NCBI GenBank assembly: GCA_036873135.1
Contig: JAPTYO010000015.1
Coordinates: 2,316,839-2,380,838 of the forward strand
Origin: Clarkia xantiana subsp. parviflora
Lineage: Eukaryota > Streptophyta > Magnoliopsida > Myrtales > Onagraceae
DNA length: 64,000 bases
Direction: 5' to 3'
A model generated the notes under the pieces. It ran no database searches. It was not told the DNA's origin and saw only the letters and a program-made list of their open reading frames with translations. Shown one piece after another: positions 44,901 to 56,163 of the stretch. The position numbers were made by a program, and so were the translations under genes. Numbering within the stretch: position 1 is the first letter of the stretch; each line of letters starts with the position of its first letter.

Positions 44901-47567
44901 GGGGACATGCTGGGAAAAACGATGGAGGCGTATGTGGATGACATGCTCGTGAAGTCCCGACAGGCAGGAGACGACGTCCAAAACTTGGCGGCGGCATTTG
45001 AACGGATGAGGTTTCATCAGGTTCGGTTGAACCCAGACAAGTGTGCTTTCGGGGTGAGCTCGGGGAAGTTCCTAGGGTTCATGGTGAGCCAGAGAGGAAT
45101 CGAGGTGAACCCCGAGAAGCTGCGAGCAATCGAGGAGATGCAGTCCCCGAAGACTCATCGGGAGGTTCAAGTGCTGAATGGCCGGTTGGCCGCGATGAAT
45201 CGATTCTTATCCAAGGCGAGTGACAGAGCCATGCCATTTTTTGATGTTCTAAGGGCTCACAAGAAGTTTGAATGGTCCGACAAATGCGAGGAGGCATTCC
45301 AGGCACTCAAGCAGCATCTCCGTACCCTCCCGCCGTTGGCGAAACCGGCCCCAGGCGAGCCGCTTTATCTCTATTTGGCTGTTTCTGATGTTGCTGTTAG
45401 TTCTGTTTTGATTAAGATTGTCAAGGGCAACCAAGTGCCTGTCTATTATGTAAGCAAGGCATTTGCCAAATCAGAAATGAACTACCCCGCCATTGAGAAG
45501 TATCTCTTTGCGTTAATTATTGCCGCTCGAAAGCTCCGACCTTACTTCCATGCACACGAGGTTACAGTGTTGACCAATCAGCCCTTGAAGCACTTTTTGA
45601 ACCGACCGGAGGCGTCGGGGAGATTGGTGAAATGGGCCATCGAGCTTACGGAGTTCCGAATACATTTTGATCCGCGGACTGCTATTAAGGGCCAGGCATT
45701 GGCAGATTTTATAGCTGAGTCTACGGCACCCGATCTGGAAGTAACGAGTCCCGCAGAGGGGGCAACCATGGAGGACCCGATAGCAGAACAGGCCCCGATA
45801 ATAGAACAGTCAGAACAGCCAAATAAGGAGAACACTTGGGAGATGTACACTGATGGTTCATAAAGTGTAGAAGGATCAGGGGCAGGATTCGTATTGATAC
45901 CGCCCGGTGGAGGCGAGCCCCTGCGATATGCTCTGGCCTTGACGTTTAAGGCCACCAACAATGAAGCTGAGTATGAGGCTCTCATCACGGGCCTCAAAAT
46001 TGCCAAGGGTACGGGGGTCGACCATTTGAAAGTGAAGTGCGATGCCAGCTTGATCGTGAATCAGGTCCAGGGAAACTATGAAGCTAAGAGCCCGACGATG
46101 AGGAAGTATTTACACGAGGTGCAGACTTTGAAGGGAAGCTTCAAAAGCTTTGATATCGAAGCAATCCCGAGGGAAGAAAACGCGGAGGCAGACGCCCTAA
46201 GCAAGTTTGCTCTAGGAGTGGTCCCGGAGGAAAATCGGAAGGTACATTTCCTGGAAAGGGTGATTATCTCGACCATTGATCCATCGGAGGTATGCGCTGT
46301 GGAAGCAGGATCGGAGTAAGAAGAAAAACCCACCTGGATGACCCCGATGGTCACATACCTGACTACGGGGGCACTCCCAGATGATGAAGTGGCAGCTGTC
46401 AGGCTGCGTCGGATTGCGAACGACTACGCGATGGTGGACAACCAGTTATACAAGAGGGGGCATGTGAAGCCTTTTCTGAAATACGTGGCGGAGCCTGACA
46501 CGAATCGGATCCTGAGAGAGCTACACGAAGGAGTCGCGGCCTGTCATGAAGGGGCCCGATCTATCGTGAGGAAGGCGTTGAACTTGGGCTACTATTGGCC
46601 ATCGATGAACAAGGAAGCGACAGCGATGGTCCAATACTGTGATGCATGCCAGAGGTACGCTCCAAACATCGTGTCTCCCGCTGCGGACTTGATGCCCATC
46701 AGGAGTGCTTGGCCCTTCGCGCAATGGGGCATTGATTTGGTGGGACCCCTTCCCCAAGCGAAAGGTCAGTGCAAGTATTTACTCGTGGCTATCGATTACT
46801 TCTCAAAGTGGATAGAGGCTAAAGCATTGGCCAAGACGACGGGACAGCAGATCCTCAAATTCCTTTAAACTCAGATCATATCCCGATATGGGGTTCCTCG
46901 AGTGCTGATCAGCGACAACGGCCCTCCATTCAATGGGGCTCAGTTGAAGGAGTACCTGGAGGAGTTGAACATCGAGCATCAGACCGCTTCAGTCCGCCAT
47001 GCTCAGACCAATGGCCAAGTAGAATCAGCTAACAAGATCGTGATGGATGGCTTGAAGAAGAGAGTCTACGCCTTGCAGGGCCATTGACTGGATGAGCTGG
47101 AAAACGTGCTGTGGGCTGTTAGAACAACACCCAAGCAGTCGACAGGGGAGACTCCGTTTGGCCTGGTCTATTGCACGGAGGCAGTTGCTCCCGTGGAAAT
47201 AGCGGTGGCGTCCCATCGCGCGAAATATTACGAACCTTTGACGAACGAGGAAATGAGACGTCTAGACTTAGACTTGCTCGAGGAGAAAAGATGGAAAGCT
47301 GATGAAGTCCAGACCCGGATGCGTCTGGCAACAACCCGATATTACAATCGGCGTGTCAAGTCCCGACAATTCTTCGTGGGAGAACTTGTTTGGCGGAGGA
47401 ACGAGTTCGTTCATCAAGATCGGATCAACAAGCTATCACCAAAATGGGAGGGACCTTACAAGATCGTAGGAATGCCAGCCCCAAATGCATACAAGCTAGA
47501 GGACCTTGATGGCAAGACGTTGAAACATTCCTTCAGTGGCGAACATTTGAAGAAGTATCATGTTTGA
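41927..47567 (+). pseudogene. gag-pol: Gag-Pol polyprotein of B with one frameshift and five in-frame stops
   Basis: ATG 41927 (MAGGGKKKQVQAG) runs to a six-G tract at 42050-42055, where one extra G shifts the frame; gag goes on in the next frame to TAG 44133-44135. From there the same frame holds to the end, apart from stops at 45861 (TAA), 46317 (TAA), 46866 (TAA) and 47085 (TGA). Domains: gag (EYDGEGDPVRHVQ), knuckle CRYHRANSHDTDNC (His-9 context altered to SH), RS run, protease IDGGSSS with G for D after it, RT YVDDML, RNase H MYTDGS, integrase HHCC and D,D35E (GIDLVGP, SDNGPPF, VESANK), ending HLKKYHV. RT lacks four residues (ACPK) by a 12-bp loss. No frameshift in pol. Not functional. 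Confidence 0.95.
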
Positions 47568-47689
47568 TATTAAGTCGCCGCGAATGGCGCAAGTTATCTA
47601 TCAATCTGATGTAAGCAAAGATTTGAATTATTAATAAAAGAAGTTGCTCCCGATCAAATTGTTTTTAGATTTGTTCTAAGTATTAGTAA

Positions 47690-48190
47690 GACGTCTTGAA
47701 GGACGCGACAAAAGCCTTCCGAGGTACGAGAAAAGCCTTCCGAGGTACGATAAAAAGCCTTCCGGGGTACGAGAAAAGCCTTCTGAGGTACGATAAAAAG
47801 CCTTACGGGGTATGCGTAAGTCGTCTATATGATGCGGCCAAAAGCCTTAACAGGTACGGACAAAAGCCCTACGGGGTATGCGTAAGTCGTCTTTATGATG
47901 CAACCAAAAGCCTAGGTACGAAAAGGCCCTAATGGGTCCGCGTAAGTCGTCTATATGGTGCGGGCAAAAGCCTTAACGGGTATGAAAAAGCCTTAACAGG
48001 TCCGCGTAAGTCGTCTATATGATGCGGCCAAAAGCCTTAACGGGTATGAAAAAGCCTTAGCAGGTCCGCGTAAGTCGTCTATATGATGCGGCAAAAAGCC
48101 TTAAAGGGTACGATTAAGCCGTCTGGTAAAGGCGCGATAAAAGCCCTTGAAGGGTACGATTAAAGTCGTCTGATTCGGCGCGGTAAAAGC
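47690..48190 (+). repeat. Minisatellite in B, first part
   Basis: Units AAAAGCCTTNCGRGGTACGA and GTCCGCGTAAGTCGTCTATATGATGCGGC. Placed directly behind pol, like the 26-bp array of A, but with a different unit. Confidence 0.88.
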
Positions 48191-48229
48191 CCTCAGGAGT
48201 GGGAAAAATGGCCTTGAAAGGCAGGGATG

Positions 48230-48520
48230 GGAAACCTTAAGTGGTGAAGTCCCGATAGGACGAGAAACCTTAAGTGGTGAAGTCCCGATAGGACGAGAAA
48301 CCTTAAGTGGTGAAGTCCCGATAGGACAAGAAACCTTAAGTGGTGAAGTCCTGATTGGACGAGAAACCTTAAGTGGTGAAGTCCCGATTGGACGAGAAAC
48401 CTTAAGTGGTGAAGTCCTGATTGGACGAGAAGCCTTAAGTGGTAAAGTCCTGATTGGACGAGAAACCTTAAATGGTAAAGTCCCGATTGTATAAGAAACC
48501 TTAAGGGGTAAAATCTCGAG
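48230..48520 (+). repeat. 33-bp minisatellite in B, second part
   Basis: About nine units CCTTAAGTGGTGAAGTCCCGATTGGACGAGAAA. The 33-bp period gives an accidental 11-residue repeat frame on the minus strand. Confidence 0.93.
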
Positions 48521-48737
48521 TAAAGCGTCGGAAGGACGTATGAAGTCATCTTAAATGGTGCATCAGAACGTTCTGAGTAACGAATTTAAAGCCGCTCTAG
48601 ATAAGTGCAAACGAGTATCGGGGCCAAAATAGATGAAAAGAAATTGCTTATATAAAGGCTCGAAGGCCTAAGGGTTCCGATACATAGGATAAAGAAGACG
48701 AGGAGAAAAACTACAAGGACTAACAAATATAGAGCAT

Positions 48738-49145
48738 TAAGCTTGGTCCTTATTGACGGCATCAACGGGAGCTGGGTCCACAAAAGTTGGTGGCAGAAGG
48801 CTCCACAGGGTCAGCCGTTGGAGGATTGGTTATCGGGGTCATGGGATCGAGGAGTTTCCGATGAAGAAGTAGCCCCTCTTCACTCTGAACTTGTGGTATG
48901 CATTTCCGGCCTTGAGCATCGGCTTCTTTGGAGGAAATGATACATCCTTCCCGGAGAGCTGCATCATAAGCAGTGATGAAAATTTCGTTCAGAACATAGT
49001 CGAAGTTGAAAGGCTTCCTCCCCTCGAAACCAGACCCACTGTCTGAAATCAGCCATTGAAAGGAATGTTAGGTTTATTCGGAAGACTACAATCAAGCTAA
49101 GTAAAGATGAAGGCAAACAATAGAGAAGAAAACCTTACCAGACAT
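48738..49145 (-). pseudogene. Deleted antisense gene of B
   Basis: ATG 49145-49143 with ATGTCTG|GTAAGG, acceptor TTTCAG before ACAGTGGG, then SDSGSGFEGRKPFNFDYVLNE, AYDAALREGC as in exon 2 of A. Near 48930 it jumps to the C-terminal tail of exon 4 (ending AVNKDQA, stop TAA 48738-48740). The rest, about 2 kb, is deleted. A TATAAAA lies at 49264-49270. It confirms the exon 1-intron-exon 2 structure of A. Confidence 0.75.
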
Positions 49146-49263
49146 TGTAAAGTCCTGGATCACTTGAAGAGCGAAAGAAACGGAGAGAAAAAGCTTCGAG
49201 TTCAAAAATGGATGAACTTCCAGAAATGGAGACAGTGAAGGAAAATGATACCAGGATTTTAGC

Positions 49264-49270
49264 TTTTATA
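49264..49270 (-). promoter_or_regulatory. TATA box of the antisense gene of B
   Basis: GCCTATAAAAGCT on the minus strand, about 119 bp before the ATG; counterpart of 23539-23545 in A. Confidence 0.6.
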
Positions 49271-49700
49271 GGCAAAAGGACAACTGGAAGACTCAATCTG
49301 GATCGTTGAAGATGAAACGATTTAATCTTGATCGTCGAAGACTACAAGGACTGTACGGAAGAGACGTGGATGACGTAATGAGTGCTTGTTCAGAAAAAAG
49401 CAGTCACGCTGGTGTAAGCATCGTTTCATAATCCCCAGCATTTAATGCTGTAGTAACCGAGGAGCCTCCTCGGATTTGGCAACTGCCCATGGGGTCTGGT
49501 GGGCCCGAAGTAATCATGAGTGAGAGACTCTGTCATACGACAATCACGCGCAAGGCAAAAGCCCCCGATAGATATATCAAAAGGCCTGAAGATAAAAGCC
49601 TCCGACGGCGGTATCGGGAGGTATGAAGATGAAAGCCTCCGACAGCGAGGTCAAAAGATCTAGAACTGGAAGACACGACGAACTAAAAGTCCCCCATGTC

Positions 49701-49711
49701 TTGGGGGCAAA
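49701..49711 (+). other. Polypurine tract of B
   Basis: TTGGGGGCAAA directly before the 3' LTR; identical in A. Confidence 0.85.
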
Positions 49712-50494
49712 TGATGGGTTCCGATGTAATCGTTAGCCCCGTTAACAGCCAATGGACGGCGAGTAGGTCCAGTGGGCCTCGTGAAAAGCCTGGAAGGCCC
49801 AGAGGCCCAGTATGAAGGGTCCCGACTTTAGCGGTCCCGATGTATGAGCCGAATGCTCCCGACAAGAAGCCTCCGAGTAGGCCCCGATATGCCTTAGTAA
49901 AGGCCCCGACATGCCTTAGTAAAGGCCCCCATGATAAAAGCCCCGCAGAGGCTGGACCCGTCCCGTGAGACAAGGGGTCCTAGATGGTGACCTAGAATGA
50001 GATAACTCTGGAGCCCCCGACAGAAGTCGAGGCTTGTGATCAGAGGACGAAGACCGAGAAACCCGCCTACTAGATAGAGTAGTGGGAGACGGTTAAAAAT
50101 ATAGATAAGTCCCCCGAGATACGCAGGGCGTGCCCGAGATACGCGGAGTATGGGTAAGATACGTGGAGCGTGGGGCGAAATCTACGGAATCCCTAACGAG
50201 ATATACGGAATCGTGGCGAGATACACGGAATCATGGGCAAAACGGCCAATCACGGCCACAGGTAACTGAGTAACTTCCTCTCCTATATAAAGGAAGAAGT
50301 TACCTCAGAAAAGGCGAATCATCTAATACGTACTTAGATTACTGCTGCCACCCCATTGATCATATACTCATTTAAGCATCGGAGAGGGATTCTGGGTCAC
50401 CACCCAGGTCATCCCCTTTTGCAGGATTACGTGGTGCCCAGGAGTCCAGAGCATTCCGTCAAGGACGTAACGGAGCTTCGACCGTGATCCAACA
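49712..50494 (+). repeat. 3' LTR of B
   Basis: 783 bp, same length as the 5' LTR. TATATAAA near 50283. Hairpin motif at 50376-50425. Followed by ACTTA. Confidence 0.96.
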
Positions 50495-50960
50495 ACTTAG
50501 AAAATATTTTCCTCTCGTCGACATGCACCCTTGTCGACATGTATGTGCGTACATGGAAACACTTAGAAAATATTTTCCACTTATCGACATGTATGCGCGT
50601 ACATGGAAACACTTAGAAAATATTTGCATCTTGTCGACATGTACCCTTGTCGACATGTATGTACGTACATGGAAATACTTAGAAAATATTCTTCACTCGT
50701 CGATATGCACCCTTGTTGACATGTATGTACGTACATGTATGTGCGCGCTTGTTCCCGTACTTAGAATTTTTTCTCTTTCCCTGGTTATGTATGTTGTATC
50801 CATGTACTTGATGTAAATGCAGGTTGTATGTCAACACCTTGTTGTATGCTTGACCCATAGTAGCGTGATGTCCACTTGCAATATGCCGACTGTCATCTTG
50901 AGCAAAACACTTAGAAAATATTTCGCCCTTGAAATCATGTACCCATATCGATATGCATGT
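50495..50960. repeat. Repeat array of H, right of B
   Basis: Continuation of the 40690-41089 array: CTTAGAAAATATTTTCC, TTGTCGACATGTATGTACGTACATGGAAACA. Confidence 0.9.
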
Positions 50961-51309
50961 ACATACATAGAGCTTGCACGCTGATTGACTTGTTACTTGT
51001 AATTTTCAGGCTTCCGAGTTACGCAGACTTCTTTTCAGAGTTAGTCTTCTTGCCGTGGTTATTATGAGTAAGTCTTCTATCCCCGTTCCGCGAGTGACAT
51101 TATGTTCAGATGTTGGTGATGTGTTATATATTGATGATCCTCATACCCCTTGTTTATATCATCCTTGTAGACTGGTTTATTGGCAAGAACTCTTCCTTGC
51201 ACGCGGAGTCTATTCGCCACACTCCTCCATCCGAGACGTCCGCTACACCACTTGTTCTTGCTGCCCCCGTGACTTCTGGATATGGTCTCGGAAAAGAGAT
51301 CATGGGTAA
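50961..51309 (+). pseudogene. Antisense-gene exon of H
   Basis: An acceptor (TTGTAATTTTCAG) near 51010, then coding-like sequence with WFIGKNSSLHAESIRHT and PPSETSATPLVLAAPVTSG, which parallels WFHGKTYNVQAERSERT of C2. On the plus strand because H is on the minus strand. Cut at 51309 by the LTR of C. Confidence 0.45.
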
Positions 51310-51447
51310 TGTTAGGTTCCGAGTCTAGGGTCAACGGGCGGTCGACTCAAGTCTCGTTCCTCACTGGAGATGTTGCGAATTCGATGCTCTCGGGTTATGC
51401 TGTCCTAGCTCGTGTCCTTCCGTCCTTAGCTTCTCTTCTCTTCTCGC

Positions 51448-51520
51448 CCTGCAAGAGGGGCAATACCAGGCACAGAGGGGGGGTGGTGCCTGATGAACCC
51501 TCTCCGATGCCTAAATCAGT
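51448..51520 (-). promoter_or_regulatory. Conserved LTR two-stem RNA motif, copy in C
   Basis: Minus strand GCATCGGAGAGGG, inner stem CAGGCAC/GTGCCTG around a C-rich loop, then CCCCTCTTGCAGG. Confidence 0.62.
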
Positions 51521-51877
51521 ACGGTTTTAGAGAGATAAAGCTAGAGAGATATCAGAGCAAAATTATACAACTTGCCAAGATGATCCAAGATGTTCAAATG
51601 AATGGTGAAAGAGTTGTATTTATAGGCAACGGTGTCATTAAGGTAACTTAATGACATCGTTAGCCTTTAAACACAATTAATTATCCTTTAAACACGTAAT
51701 TAAGACCTTAGGGTACGGAGAAGGATGGCGGAAATAAACCGAGTATGTGAGTCTAAAAATGGTGTCGGGGCCCTTGGGGGAAGGAAAATCCGACCCCTAA
51801 GAGCAGGGACCGGGTGTCGGAACCTTCGGGTTAAGGTCGAGGATCCGACTCCAAGGACTTGGGGTCGGGTGAATGGG

Positions 51878-52319
51878 CCCGGTCAAACAAATTTGACCGG
51901 GTGAGGGGGGGGGGGGGTCTCCCAGTCAAACCAAGTTTGACTGGGAGCCCCCCCCCCTTTCCCCTTCCACCCGATCTCTCAATAGAGAGATCGGGTGGGG
52001 GGACCCGATCTCTCAGTTGAGAGATCGGGTGGGAGGACCCGATCTCTCAACTGAGAGATCGGGTGGGAGAGGCCTCCCAGTCAAAACTTTTGACTGGGAG
52101 CCTCTCCCGCCTCCCAATCTCTCAACTGAGAGATTGGGAGGGGGCCACCTCCCAATCTCTCTTACGAGAGATTGGGAGGGTCTCCCACCCGGTCAAACCA
52201 AGGTTTGACCGGGTGCTTCCACCCAGTCAAACCTTGGTTTGACCGGGTGCTCCCACCCAGTCAAACCTTGGTTTGACCGGATGCACCGACCCGGTCAAAC
52301 CATGGTTTGACCGGGTCGG
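51878..52319. repeat. Array of about eleven perfect palindromes in U3 of C
   Basis: Examples: CCCGGTCAAA/TTTGACCGGG (51878-51901), CTCCCAGTCAAAC/GTTTGACTGGGAG (51919-51947), CCACCCGATCTCTC/GAGAGATCGGGTGG (51967-51998), then more with cores CTCTCAGTTGAGAG, CTCTCAACTGAGAG, CAAAACTTTTG, CTCTCTTACGAGAG and GTCAAACCWWGGTTTGAC to 52319. Each is self-complementary with a loop of 0-4 nt. Neighbouring palindromes differ in sequence. Confidence 0.92.
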
Positions 52320-52480
52320 AAAATTCGGAAGTTCGGGCTGGCGCGTTTTTTCTGGTTCGGACCGTTTCTTTTTGTGGGTAACATACTTGGGCCAAAAGTT
52401 TCGATTTACAATCATTAACGGGGTGATAAAGATAAAACGATTTGGTAGTCAACGGGTTCAAATTGAGCGTATATCCATCA

Positions 52481-53600
52481 CATGCCCCCGAGTCAACCAA
52501 TGGCCTGACCCTTGATTGACTCTATTTTAGGATGGTATGACATGCGCAATTTGAAGCCGGGATTTTACCTTTTGTCGGAGTCCTTACTTACCCATGGATG
52601 TGTGTCTCTGACTCTGCCCCCTGTCTTATAAGACAGAGGAATTGCAAATGTCAGAATAGCACGGGCACGTGTCCGTCCGAGGTGGAAATAATAAATTTAA
52701 CACAGTCATGAGTGTGTGCTCGGAAAATGTATGCTCATGTGGAGATGCAACATGAACACATCTAAACAAGTCCATGTTTCAATTTCATGCCGGGATAAGT
52801 CTAAATGAAGAAAAATTTCAATTTTGGTCCGAAATTTTTCTAAGTATGGGATACTAGAAAATATGCCTATAGGATGTTAACTAGGAGTGAACATGGACAT
52901 ATCATGAACATGAGGATGTGTACTAGCATATATGCAAGTAGGAACACAAGTATGGGAGTGGGTGTAGACATGCTGCAATTGTAGTCATGAATGTATGCAT
53001 GAATATATGGCGGCCATGTACATGGACGTCTAAATGTTTGAACATACGGGAGTGTGTACGTGGGCATGCATATGAGTGCAAGCATGAACATGTATGTATG
53101 TATGGACGGGTTGTGAGCATAAGCATGAGTGATGACATTGATATACCTGTAGATGTTAATCATGAATATGAGCATAAGTGCAAAGGTGAGAGCCCAGACC
53201 TCTCCTTTACTTGAGGGTGGAAACTCTGCCACTCAATGGGACATAACGTTCCGCCTCCCTCGTACTAGCGTGAGCATTGTCCATTAACCTCGACCTTCGG
53301 CATGTGTAACATTTTTCCTTTATTCGTTGGAGCGTGTGTATAGCTCTTGACCTTTACCCTGCAGTTTGTTCCCCATAAAAGTGAGGGTGAAAATGCTTAC
53401 AAGATTTCTTCTTACCGCCGCGAGCGAAGGGGTCTATTGACATGTGTTAAGGGTTGACCCTTCCTTCGGATGTGTTGGAGCATTGCTCCATTTGGGGAAA
53501 CTAAAAGTTTGCCTTCTTCCCTTGGTGTTAAGGTTACCCCCGTAGTAGGCGTATCTCGCCCCTCCATGAGTAAGGGTCGATCTTTGTGTTGGTTGCTCGT
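52481..53600. other. C internal stretch between LTR and antisense gene
   Basis: Homologous (reversed) to 5100-6265 of C2; it has no intact frame. Probably carries the promoter and 5' exons of the antisense gene. Confidence 0.45.
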
Positions 53601-53629
53601 ATAGATAACTCACTTTTGGAAGCTTTCTT

Positions 53630-54321
53630 CTTCAGACAGGGAGATCGTTGAATCGGATGAGAGGGAAGAACCCTCTAGTTCTGCTTATCAGGCCAAGAAA
53701 GTTTCTAAGTCAGGGAAGGCTGCTAATGCTTCTAGTATGCTCTCATTCCATTCTCTTTTCTTTGTGATATACTTATGATTGTTCCCATGTTGCTTCCTTC
53801 TTGTTGTTAGAGCGTTCTTCGCTGGTTACCGAATGGTTCTTGCGGTGGGCGAGAGTTCAAGTCAATCTAAATCCAAGGCGCGAAAACCTGACTCTGAGGT
53901 CGGGCCCTCGGCTGCCAAGGAGAAGGAAACCGCGAGAGGCTCTCCTTCCAGTGCCCCCTTGCTGACTCCCTCTCATGATAAGGAGGTAGTGGTTGAAAAG
54001 GCGCCCTCTTTGCTTGACAAAGGGAAACAACCTGTGGCTGGCGATGGGGTGATCATAGGTCTTGATGTCTCTTCTTTATCCTCTGCCCCCCAGCCGAGGG
54101 ACCGAGACTCAGGTTCATTTCATCTTCATGTAGATTTGACGACTTTCGAAGGTGTCTTTGGCTTTCCTATGGGTTATGTTATTAACCCCTGCGTTGAAAT
54201 ATTTTCTTTTGGTGATGGGTGTGATCATCGCCTTTCGTTGAGGTTCCTTTCTCTTGCCATGGCTCTGGTTAAGATAGCGAATTCTTACTTGGGAGTTCGG
54301 TGGAGGCTTTTCTTGAGTTAG
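53630..54321 (+). pseudogene. Antisense gene of C, exons with intron
   Basis: Exon (about 53639-53735): DREIVESDEREEPSSSAYQAKK. Donor at TCTA|GTATGC (about 53736), acceptor TTGTTGTTAG (about 53810), then an exon to 54321: VLAVGESSSQSKSKARK, PDSEVGPSAAKEKETARG, SLLDKGKQPVAGDG, then HVDLTTFEGVFGFPMGYV. Compared with C2 it lacks one base after GTTACCGA, which shifts the start of the second exon, so it is probably not functional. D carries the mirror copy at 63137-63679. Confidence 0.55.
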
Positions 54322-54639
54322 CCTCTACTAGTATCGTAGTTGTGATCGTTGTGGGGATCGTTTTGTTATATGCCCTCAATAGTGCTTGTGGTCATTCTTT
54401 GCTTCATGGTTGATTTCATGAGATATGGAGGTTGTCTTCATAATGAGGACGTCTCCTACCTGGTATCCCCCAGTGGGTTGAAATATAAGTGCCTACCTTT
54501 GATGAGCGTATGAAGAGTGTTGTTTCTCCCTTTTTCTTGAACCTCCTCCCAAGGCTAGGCGTAGCCTTTTGATGTTCGTGGTCGGGATGGTGTCTTTACA
54601 ATGCATGTCTTTGACATATGTTTTATGATGTGCTGCCAT

Positions 54640-54850
54640 GATAATCACTTCGGGGTATGTGAACGTGATAGCCACTTCGTGATGTGTCAGAGTGATAGCC
54701 CTTCTGTAGTGTGTGGACATGATAGCCAGTTCAGGGTATGTGGACATGATAGCCACTTCAAGGTATGTGGACATGATAGCCACTTCAAGATATGTGGACA
54801 TGATAGCCACTTCAGTGTATGTGGACATGATAGCCACATCACGATGTATG
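54640..54850. repeat. 27-bp repeat in C
   Basis: About seven copies of GACATGATAGCCACTTCAAGGTATGTG. Mirror copy in D at 62610-62815. The period of 27 keeps accidental frames open. Confidence 0.92.
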
Positions 54851-55479
54851 GAGTTGTGCTTTAGTATTCCTTTCTCATTGGAGAGCCTTCATTGCTATAG
54901 TTGCCTTTTGTTTAGGCTATGTTTGTTGGGTTAGGTCCCGATGTCTCGTCTTGTTGGATGTTGTATTCTTTATGCTCTTTAGATGTCTCCTTCATGAGTT
55001 GTGCTTGACGATGTTCAAGTCTGATACGAGCATAGGTCACGCGAGGGCGACATGCAAGACAATAACGTTTGTCGGAGGTTGATTTGTGCGACTTGTAAGG
55101 CAATTCTCTTTTTGATGGGTCGAGTTTATTTTGAGAGCCTTGAACTTTGGATTTCATGCCTTTGCTATCCTCCTTGGTGGTGTTGGGTTCCTTTGAGATA
55201 CTTCTCTTGACTTGTGCTATGGATGGTAGGATAACTCGCTACTTTTCATGATAACCTCTTGTGCTTCTGTGTATGATCCTTTGGTCATGGACTTCTCCTT
55301 TGTATATGCTTTCCTTTCCTTATCTTTCTTTTGTGCTTTTCTTCACATCATACCTGCTATCTCATCAAGAAAAAACATTATGTGTTCTTTATACAACTTT
55401 ACTTTGCAATTATTTTCTCATGGAATCCTTCTCAGTATGGTGCGATGATCTCTTCTGATACCCTTTAAATGGTATATAT
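54851..55479. other. C internal non-coding stretch
   Basis: No gene seen; the mirror copy lies at about 61990-62610 in D. Confidence 0.45.
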
Positions 55480-56163
55480 GGTACTGTTAGACCAAAGATA
55501 CGCTCTTGGTGGGCGTCGAATCTGTTCACGAGACAGGCTCTCGGAGGGCACTTAACGTTTCACAGGATAGGCTCCCGGAGGGCGCAAGTTAGACCAAAGA
55601 TACGCTCCTGGTTGGCGTCGAAAACTGTTCACGAGACAGGCTCTCGGAGGGCACTTAACGTTTCACAGGATAGGCTCCCGGAGGGCACAAGTTAGACCAA
55701 AGATACGCTCCTGGTTGGCGTCGAAAACTGTTCACGAGACAGGCTCTCGGAGGGCACTTAACGTTTCAAGGATAGGCTCCCGGAGGGCACAAGTTAGACC
55801 AAAGATACGCTCCTGGTTGGCGTCGAAACTGGTAGTTTGAAATCTACCTCAAGATACGCTCTTGGGGGCGTCTAATCTGGTAGTGTTTTTTCTACCTCAA
55901 GATACGCTCTTGGGGGCGTCGAATCTGGTAGGTTGCAAATCTACCTCAAGATACGCTCCTGGGGGCGTCGAAATTCGTAGTTTTTGGAAACCACTCTCAA
56001 GATACGCTCTTGGTGCGTTGAAGGTCGTAGTATAGAAACTACTCTCAAGATACGCTCTTTTGGGCGTCGAAGGTCGTAATATGAACACTACTCTCAAGAT
56101 ACGCTCCTGGGGGCGTCGAAGTTCGTAGTTTTTGGAACTACTCTCAAGATACGCTCTTGGGGG
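55480..56163. repeat. GATACGCTCTTGG repeat array of C, cut by D
   Basis: Units CAAGATACGCTCTTGGGGGCGTCGAA joined by variable spacers, and longer units with CAGGCTCTCGGAGGGCACTTAACGTTTCA. D starts inside a unit after CTTGGGGG. Confidence 0.9.

Larger units (their letters stand above)
41090..50494 (+). mobile_element. Element B: Tat-like Ty3/gypsy retrotransposon nested in H
   Basis: 9405 bp, TSD ACTTA at 41085-41089 and 50495-50499. LTRs 41090-41872 and 49712-50494, both 783 bp, with some 15 differences by my hand count (about 2%). Same plan as A, with a different minisatellite and most of the antisense gene deleted. Broken by one frameshift and five in-frame stops. Confidence 0.97.
38660..51309 (-). 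mobile_element. Element H: minus-strand Tat-like non-autonomous element, with B nested inside
   Basis: Its 3' LTR is at the left (38660 to about 39359), followed on the right by a PPT-like purine run (minus, 39369-39379), non-coding sequence, a repeat array split by B, and an antisense-gene exon at about 51010-51309, where element C interrupts. Its gag and other LTR would lie right of C and D, outside the window. Confidence 0.6.
51310..52480 (-). repeat. 3' LTR of C
   Basis: 1171 bp, on the minus strand TGATGGATATACGC to GGAACCTAACA. Contains the palindrome array (51878-52319), the TATA (TATAAATA near 51612-51620, minus) and the hairpin motif (51448-51520). Confidence 0.88.
51310..56163 (-). 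mobile_element. Element C: minus-strand member of the C/D family
   Basis: 3' LTR at 51310-52480, PPT (minus, CTCGGGGGCATG), antisense gene on the plus strand, two repeat arrays; cut at 56163 by the LTR of D. Its left flank (GGTAA, 51305-51309) should recur beyond D. No pol. Confidence 0.8.

Noticed and set aside
48193..48549. 118-codon minus-strand frame with LRFLVQSGLHH repeats
   Set aside because: Product of the 33-bp array in B; 11-residue period and no independent support.
55480..56163. CRISPR-like regular spacing in the C and D arrays
   Set aside because: Spacers are themselves repeated (TGGTAG, CGTAGTTTTTGG) and the setting is a eukaryotic retroelement.
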